This document shows positions 6,949 through 10,758 of a DNA stretch of 10,758 bases, piece after piece. The stretch lies in assembly GCA_029253325.1 (NCBI GenBank), contig JAQWZS010000137.1:1-10758 (forward strand), given 5' to 3'. Under the pieces are notes generated by a model. That model saw nothing but the letters and a program-made list of their open reading frames with translations. It did no database searches and was not told the origin of the DNA. The position numbers and the translations under genes are program-made. Positions within the stretch are counted from its first letter, which is position 1; each line of letters starts with the position of its first letter. The stretch is from Bacteroidia bacterium (GTDB lineage: Bacteria; Bacteroidota; Bacteroidia; NS11-12g; UBA9320).

Positions 6949-7479
6949 ATGAAAATCTATACCAAAACTGGTGATAAAGGAGAAACGTCTCTGCTTGGTG
7001 GGACTAGAGTTAGTAAAGCTCATCATAAGTTAGAAGCTTATGGCACTGTTGATGAATTAAATTCTACAATTGGACTGATTGCTACAATGAACCCAGTCCA
7101 TCAAAGTTTTCTATTAAAAATTCAACACAAATTATTCAATATTGGTAGTAAACTTGCTGCTGAAAAGAATCTTACTTTTCCCTTACCTGAATTAACTAAT
7201 GAAGATATAAAACTTCTTGAAAATGAAATTGATCGTTTAAACGAAAAACTTCCTAAATTAAAAAACTTTATACTGCCTGGAGGCTCTGTGGCAAGTGCAC
7301 AAACACAAATTGCCCGATGTGTTTGTAGAAGAGCAGAGAGAAATGTAGTGTGTTTAGATGATTCTAACTACACCACAATTGTTGGGTACCTTAATAGACT
7401 GAGTGACTATTTATTTGTTCTAAGTAGAGATTTTTTGAGGCTTGAAGGTGTTGAAGAAATTAAGTGGGAGAAAGATTAA
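6949..7479 (+). CDS. Cob(I)alamin adenosyltransferase, PduO type
   Basis: The enzyme transfers the adenosyl group of ATP to cob(I)alamin, making adenosylcobalamin, the cofactor of methylmalonyl-CoA mutase and similar enzymes. The 176-residue length is usual for a single-domain PduO/MMAB enzyme. The ATP-binding N-terminus is intact: IYTKTGDKGETSLLGGTRV (3-21), with AYGTVDELN at 30-38. Also present are FILPGG at 107-112, the basic/acidic block R123 and RRAER at 127-131, and the closing LNRLSDYLFVLSR at 148-160. The family fold is a trimeric helical bundle. It sits 18 bases after the ABC ATPase, probably as the last gene of the run. Its stop is one base from the stop of the convergent lipoprotein gene. 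No cobalamin riboswitch could fit in the 18-base gap, and none was seen. Confidence 0.93.
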   Translation: MKIYTKTGDKGETSLLGGTRVSKAHHKLEAYGTVDELNSTIGLIATMNPVHQSFLLKIQHKLFNIGSKLAAEKNLTFPLPELTNEDIKLLENEIDRLNEKLPKLKNFILPGGSVASAQTQIARCVCRRAERNVVCLDDSNYTTIVGYLNRLSDYLFVLSRDFLRLEGVEEIKWEKD

Positions 7480-7480
7480 A

Positions 7481-8191
7481 TTACCTTCTACCACTCATCA
7501 TTTTTTCTAATTCCATCAATACATATCGAGGCATTTCAAATTGATCAAATTCTTCAATACTCTTTTGAAGGTATCTAACTGCAGTACTTACGTCTTGCTT
7601 TCTTTCTAGTGCATTGTTACCAATAAGAAATAATGTAGCAGCTTTGATGGGTACAAGCTGGTTTCCTCCAGATACAGGTCCTGGCATTGGAACCATGGTT
7701 TTTGCAACGAGTGAATCTTTGTCTGTAAGTTCCAATACTTTATTACTTAAGCTGTCGAATAATGGTTGATTGCCATTTTCATATTGAATTACTATTTTTT
7801 GAAATAGATACTTGTAGTCTTTCGTTGTCTGAAGTAGGCTATTTATGAACTCTTCAGCCTTTTCAGTTTCACCAATCTGTTGGTATGCTAATGCCATATT
7901 TTCCTTTAGTTGTCCATCAGCCTTCCCAGATGCATAGACTATCTCAGCGTATTTTAATCCTGCCTCAAAATTGCCTGATTTCATATAGATTCTTGACAAC
8001 GAATCCTGATATCTAAGTTCTAAAGTGTCCAATAGAATGATTTGATTCAAAGCCATTTTTGCTGTGGTAGCATCATTGTTTAATATGGCTTGTCCATATA
8101 GATCTATGGCATTTGTTAATTGGCTCTTATTTTGATTGCATCCCAAAACAATAAAAATAAATAGGTAGGGAAAAAGTAATTTCTTTGTCAT
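7481..8191 (-). CDS. TPR-like lipoprotein of unknown function
   Basis: A 236-residue exported lipoprotein. The N-terminus has Lys3-Lys4, a hydrophobic core and a lipobox ending VLGC, with Cys18 as the lipidation site and Asn19 at +2. The mature part is all-helical, with tetratricopeptide-like pairs: AIDLYGQAILNNDATTAKMA, then RIYMKSGNFEAGLKYAEIVY, then NMALAYQQIGETEKAEEFIN, and a later one containing LFLIGNNALERKQDVSTAV. A Pro/Gly-rich linker (VPMPGPVSGGNQ) interrupts the helices in the C-terminal third. TPR lipoproteins usually scaffold envelope complexes, but nothing here names the partner. It is transcribed towards the adenosyltransferase gene and is probably monocistronic. A -7 match lies immediately upstream at 8200-8207. 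The ATG at 8191 is well supported because the signal peptide begins there. Confidence 0.75.
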   Translation of the reverse strand: MTKKLLFPYLFIFIVLGCNQNKSQLTNAIDLYGQAILNNDATTAKMALNQIILLDTLELRYQDSLSRIYMKSGNFEAGLKYAEIVYASGKADGQLKENMALAYQQIGETEKAEEFINSLLQTTKDYKYLFQKIVIQYENGNQPLFDSLSNKVLELTDKDSLVAKTMVPMPGPVSGGNQLVPIKAATLFLIGNNALERKQDVSTAVRYLQKSIEEFDQFEMPRYVLMELEKMMSGRR

Positions 8192-8199
8192 AATAGGGG

Positions 8200-8207
8200 C
8201 AAATGTA
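8200..8207 (-). promoter_or_regulatory. Putative -7 element for the TPR-like lipoprotein gene
   Basis: The minus strand reads TACATTTG, an exact match to TAnnTTTG, eight bases before the lipoprotein ATG. The predicted transcript would have a leader of only a few bases. The -33 region upstream is AT-rich and has no clear TTTG at the expected spacing. Confidence 0.42.
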
Positions 8208-8297
8208 GAAATATTTAATTTCTATTTTCTTGAATTTTTTTATATTTTAGAAATTGATTATACAGCAAGTAAATATAAGAAATTTAAAGCATATCAA

Positions 8298-9581
8298 TTG
8301 GATCGTTCGGATGGTAAGCAGATATTAGTTAATTCTATTGATAAGTTGATTCGTAAAGATACATTTTTGAATTTGCCCACTCCTGAATGTTATACTATAA
8401 CTGTAGTCGATTCTTGTGATGCATCTGGAAGAGAGTCTGTTTCCCATTGCTTTATTAACTTAACAGTAAACAGTCCTACTGAATTTGTTAATCAATTGGA
8501 TTGGACACATTATGTGGGATGGAGTGCTATTGATTATTATAGTGTGTATAGAAGGATAACTCATCAGTCAAATAATTTTGAACTTATAGCAAAAGTAGAT
8601 GGGAGCATTAACACTTATAGAGACACAGGTCTATGTAACTTTGATTATGAGTATTATGTTCAAGCTATTCATCCAAATAAGCTATTTAAGTCAAATAGCT
8701 ATCGAGTGACAAGTAGGCCACTATATTCATCAAATCCTTTTATTTCAAATGTTAAGAATGTTACTGTGTCAGACGAAAATGAAATTAGAATTCTATGGAA
8801 TAAGAGTAAGTTTACCAATAATGCTGGTTATGATTTGGAAAAATATCAAGACGGAGAAAATAGTTTTATGTATTCCATCCCAATAGATGATAATAGCGAT
8901 ACACTATTTGTGGATAAGGATGTACGAACAAGTTCTAACTCATATGTATATTATCTTTATGAGGTAGATAATTGTCTTGAAAAAAATCAATCAAATCGTG
9001 AGGGGAAATCTATTTTGTTAAAGGGTTATTCCGCAGATGATGGATTTCATTTATATTGGACGAAATACAGACAATGGGAGGCAGGAGTAAATAAATATAA
9101 TTTATTAAACTTTGATATTGATGACCAACAAAACAGAATTTTAATAGGTAGCACTAACCCTACAGATACCTTATTCCATGATTCTATCCGATATAAAGAT
9201 TATATAGGTACGCAAACGTGCTACCAAGTATATGGCATGAATGATATTGGAGATACAAGTTATTCAAACGTTGTATGTATTTTTGGTGATCCTAAGATTT
9301 TAGTTCCCAACGCATATACCCCAAATAAAGACGGTAAAAATGATTTATTCAGGCCTCATACTAAATACTTCAATGATGGTTCTGTCATTGGTGATTATTT
9401 GTTTTCAATATATAATAGATGGGGAGAGAAAATCTTTGAAACTAATGATTTGAGCAAAGGATGGGATGGTAAATTTATGGGTAAAGATTGTCAACAAGGA
9501 GTCTATGTATATCAAATAAAGGCTAAAGCATTGACAGGAAGAATATTTAATGAAAAAGGTACAGTTACTCTTTTGAGGTAG
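8298..9581 (+). CDS. Gliding-motility/T9SS C-terminal (CHU_C) domain protein, probably truncated at its 5' end
   Basis: The C-terminal ~92 residues (336-427) form a clear CHU_C/type B sorting domain: VPNAYTPNKDGKNDLF, then YLFSIYNRWGEKIFET, GWDGKF and QQGVYVYQIKA, ending in GTVTLLR. This domain directs outer-membrane passage through the type IX system in Bacteroidota. The preceding ~330 residues look like several fibronectin-III-type beta modules (for example YSVYRR...YRDTG...YYVQAI, and a later ILWNKSK module). There is no signal peptide and no in-frame ATG until past residue 190. TTG 8298 is only the first plausible start. The frame is open back to 8169, and module-like sequence (KYKKFKAYQLDRSDGKQ) already begins before 8298. 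The likely reading is the 3' remnant of a larger secreted protein, hence a possible pseudogene. A full-length gene joined by a distant or altered start is less likely, since the lipoprotein gene lies just upstream. Confidence 0.6.
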   Translation: MDRSDGKQILVNSIDKLIRKDTFLNLPTPECYTITVVDSCDASGRESVSHCFINLTVNSPTEFVNQLDWTHYVGWSAIDYYSVYRRITHQSNNFELIAKVDGSINTYRDTGLCNFDYEYYVQAIHPNKLFKSNSYRVTSRPLYSSNPFISNVKNVTVSDENEIRILWNKSKFTNNAGYDLEKYQDGENSFMYSIPIDDNSDTLFVDKDVRTSSNSYVYYLYEVDNCLEKNQSNREGKSILLKGYSADDGFHLYWTKYRQWEAGVNKYNLLNFDIDDQQNRILIGSTNPTDTLFHDSIRYKDYIGTQTCYQVYGMNDIGDTSYSNVVCIFGDPKILVPNAYTPNKDGKNDLFRPHTKYFNDGSVIGDYLFSIYNRWGEKIFETNDLSKGWDGKFMGKDCQQGVYVYQIKAKALTGRIFNEKGTVTLLR

Positions 9582-9599
9582 GTAATATATTCTTAATAA

Positions 9600-9632
9600 T
9601 TTGCGAGTGCTAATTGGTAATCTATAAATTTG
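9600..9632 (+). promoter_or_regulatory. Putative promoter of ffh (-33 TTTG, -7 TAAATTTG)
   Basis: TTTG at 9600-9603 and TAAATTTG at 9625-9632 are separated by 21 bases, giving both halves of the Bacteroidota promoter. The -7 element ends 17 bases before the ffh ATG, so the leader would be about 10-12 bases. This is the only site in the window with both elements exact. It implies that ffh is transcribed independently of the truncated upstream gene. Confidence 0.55.
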
Positions 9633-9649
9633 CATTTTTATAAATAAAT

Positions 9650-10758
9650 ATGTTTGATAGTTTATCGAGTCGTTTAGATCGTGCATTTAAAACCTTAAAA
9701 GGTCACTCAAAACTTACTGAGCTTAATATAGCTGAATCAGTTAAAGAAATTCGAAGGGCTTTAGTTGATGCAGATGTTAGCTATAAAATAGCTAAGGATT
9801 TCACTAATAAAATCAAAACAGAAGCAATTGGTCAAAATGTTATATCCAGTGTTTCTCCAGGTCAGTTAATGACCAAAATAGTTAATGATGAACTCAAGGA
9901 ATTATTAGGTGGTGAAACTAAGCCAATTAATTTATCTGGAAATCCGTCAGTAATACTCATTGCTGGACTTCAGGGTTCTGGTAAAACAACATTTTCTGGT
10001 AAATTATCTGCTCATCTAAAAAGTAAAGGAAGGAATCCTCTTTTGGTTGCTTGTGATGTATATAGACCTGCAGCAATCAATCAAATTAAAGTTCTTGGAG
10101 AACAAGTAGGAGTTAGCGTATTTGCAAATGAAGAAACTAAAAATCCTTTAGAAATAGCTAAAGAGGCAGTTAAGTTTGCTAAAGTTCATCAACATAATGT
10201 TGTTATCGTTGATACTGCTGGTCGATTAAGTATTGATGAGGCAATGATGAATGAGATAGGTGGTCTCAAAGAAGAACTTTCTCCGCAAGAGATTTTATTT
10301 GTTGTGGATTCAATGACTGGACAAGATGCAGTTAATACAGCCAAAGCATTTAATGATAAGCTTAACTTTGATGGTGTCGTACTTACAAAACTAGATGGAG
10401 ACACTCGAGGTGGAGCCGCCATATCTATCAAGTCTGTAGTAAACAAACCAATTAAGTTTGTAAGTACAGGTGAAAAAATGGAAGCATTGGATGTCTTTTA
10501 TCCTGATCGTATGGCTAACAGAATTCTTGGGATGGGCGATATTGTCTCATTTGTCGAAAAGGCACAAGAAAATTTTGATCAAGCTGAAGCTGCAGCCCTT
10601 CAAAAGAAGATGCGAAAAAATCAATTTGATTTTGACGACTTCTTAAAGCAACTTAATCAAATTAAAAAAATGGGGAACATTAAAGATTTGATGGGTATGA
10701 TTCCAGGCGTTGGAAAAGCAATCAAGGATGTAGATATTAATGATGATAGTTTTAAAGG
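9650..10758 (+). CDS. ffh: Signal recognition particle protein Ffh (SRP54), 3' end beyond the window
   Basis: Ffh is the GTPase that, with 4.5S RNA, binds signal sequences of nascent membrane proteins and delivers ribosomes to FtsY. About 369 of the usual 440-450 residues are visible. The N domain (1-90) includes MFDSLSSRLDRAF and the EIRRALVDADVSY helix. The G domain has GLQGSGKTT at 106-114 (G1), CDVYRPAAI, DTAGRL from 188 (G3), FVVDSMTGQDAVN, TKLDGDTRGG at 246-255 (G4 and following) and STGEKMEALDVFYPDR. The methionine-rich M domain begins after about residue 295 (MRKNQFDFDDFLKQLNQIKK, MGNIKDLMGMIPG) and is cut by the window edge, so its SRP RNA-binding part is not seen. The ATG at 9650 follows a good promoter. 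The gene appears intact over the visible length. Confidence 0.97.
   Translation, partial: MFDSLSSRLDRAFKTLKGHSKLTELNIAESVKEIRRALVDADVSYKIAKDFTNKIKTEAIGQNVISSVSPGQLMTKIVNDELKELLGGETKPINLSGNPSVILIAGLQGSGKTTFSGKLSAHLKSKGRNPLLVACDVYRPAAINQIKVLGEQVGVSVFANEETKNPLEIAKEAVKFAKVHQHNVVIVDTAGRLSIDEAMMNEIGGLKEELSPQEILFVVDSMTGQDAVNTAKAFNDKLNFDGVVLTKLDGDTRGGAAISIKSVVNKPIKFVSTGEKMEALDVFYPDRMANRILGMGDIVSFVEKAQENFDQAEAAALQKKMRKNQFDFDDFLKQLNQIKKMGNIKDLMGMIPGVGKAIKDVDINDDSFK

Noticed and set aside
9405..9686. Minus-strand open frame over the CHU_C domain and ffh start
   Set aside because: It is antisense to the CHU_C domain and also runs across the ffh promoter; its translation resembles no known family.
10189..10446. 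Minus-strand open frame inside ffh
   Set aside because: It is antisense to the conserved GTPase domain of ffh.

Overview
The window looks like a core-genome segment of an AT-rich member of the Bacteroidota. The evidence is a C-terminal gliding-motility/type IX sorting domain (CHU_C type), a DUF3276 PUR-type nucleic-acid-binding protein, a long divergent NusB, and several sites matching the Bacteroidota sigma factor -7 element TAnnTTTG just upstream of genes. No tRNA, rRNA, CRISPR array, insertion sequence or phage gene was seen. The genes are mostly housekeeping or conserved in the phylum, and I found no convincing new multi-gene system.

Layout. Positions 1-2045 (minus strand) hold a polytopic GT-C-like membrane protein followed by nusB, which runs off the left edge. 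Divergent from them, an ABC exporter half-transporter (plus strand) starts near 2119. The gap between the two divergent genes holds two -7 elements back to back, three bases apart. From 3972 to 7479 comes a tightly packed plus-strand run: the PUR-family protein, a DUF4199-like membrane protein, an SRPBCC-fold protein, a PlsC-type acyltransferase, gatC, a LolD/MacB-type ABC ATPase and a PduO-type cobalamin adenosyltransferase. From 4301 to 6930 each gene overlaps the next by 1 or 4 bases, so one transcript with translational coupling is likely.

The adenosyltransferase ends one base from the end of a minus-strand TPR-like lipoprotein (7481-8191). Next, at about 8298-9581 plus, is a CHU_C-domain protein with neither an ATG start nor a signal peptide, probably the 3' remnant of a larger secreted protein. 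Last is ffh (SRP54), from 9650, cut by the right edge; it has the best promoter in the window.

Functional themes are the cell envelope (acyltransferase, exporter, GT-C protein, lipoprotein, LolD-like ATPase), translation and targeting (gatC, ffh), transcription (nusB) and B12 metabolism. Unusual points are four genes whose reading frames force a non-ATG start (2045, 2119, 5220 and the 8298 fragment), an Asn at the catalytic-glutamate position of the exporter, the back-to-back divergent promoters, and the truncated CHU_C gene.
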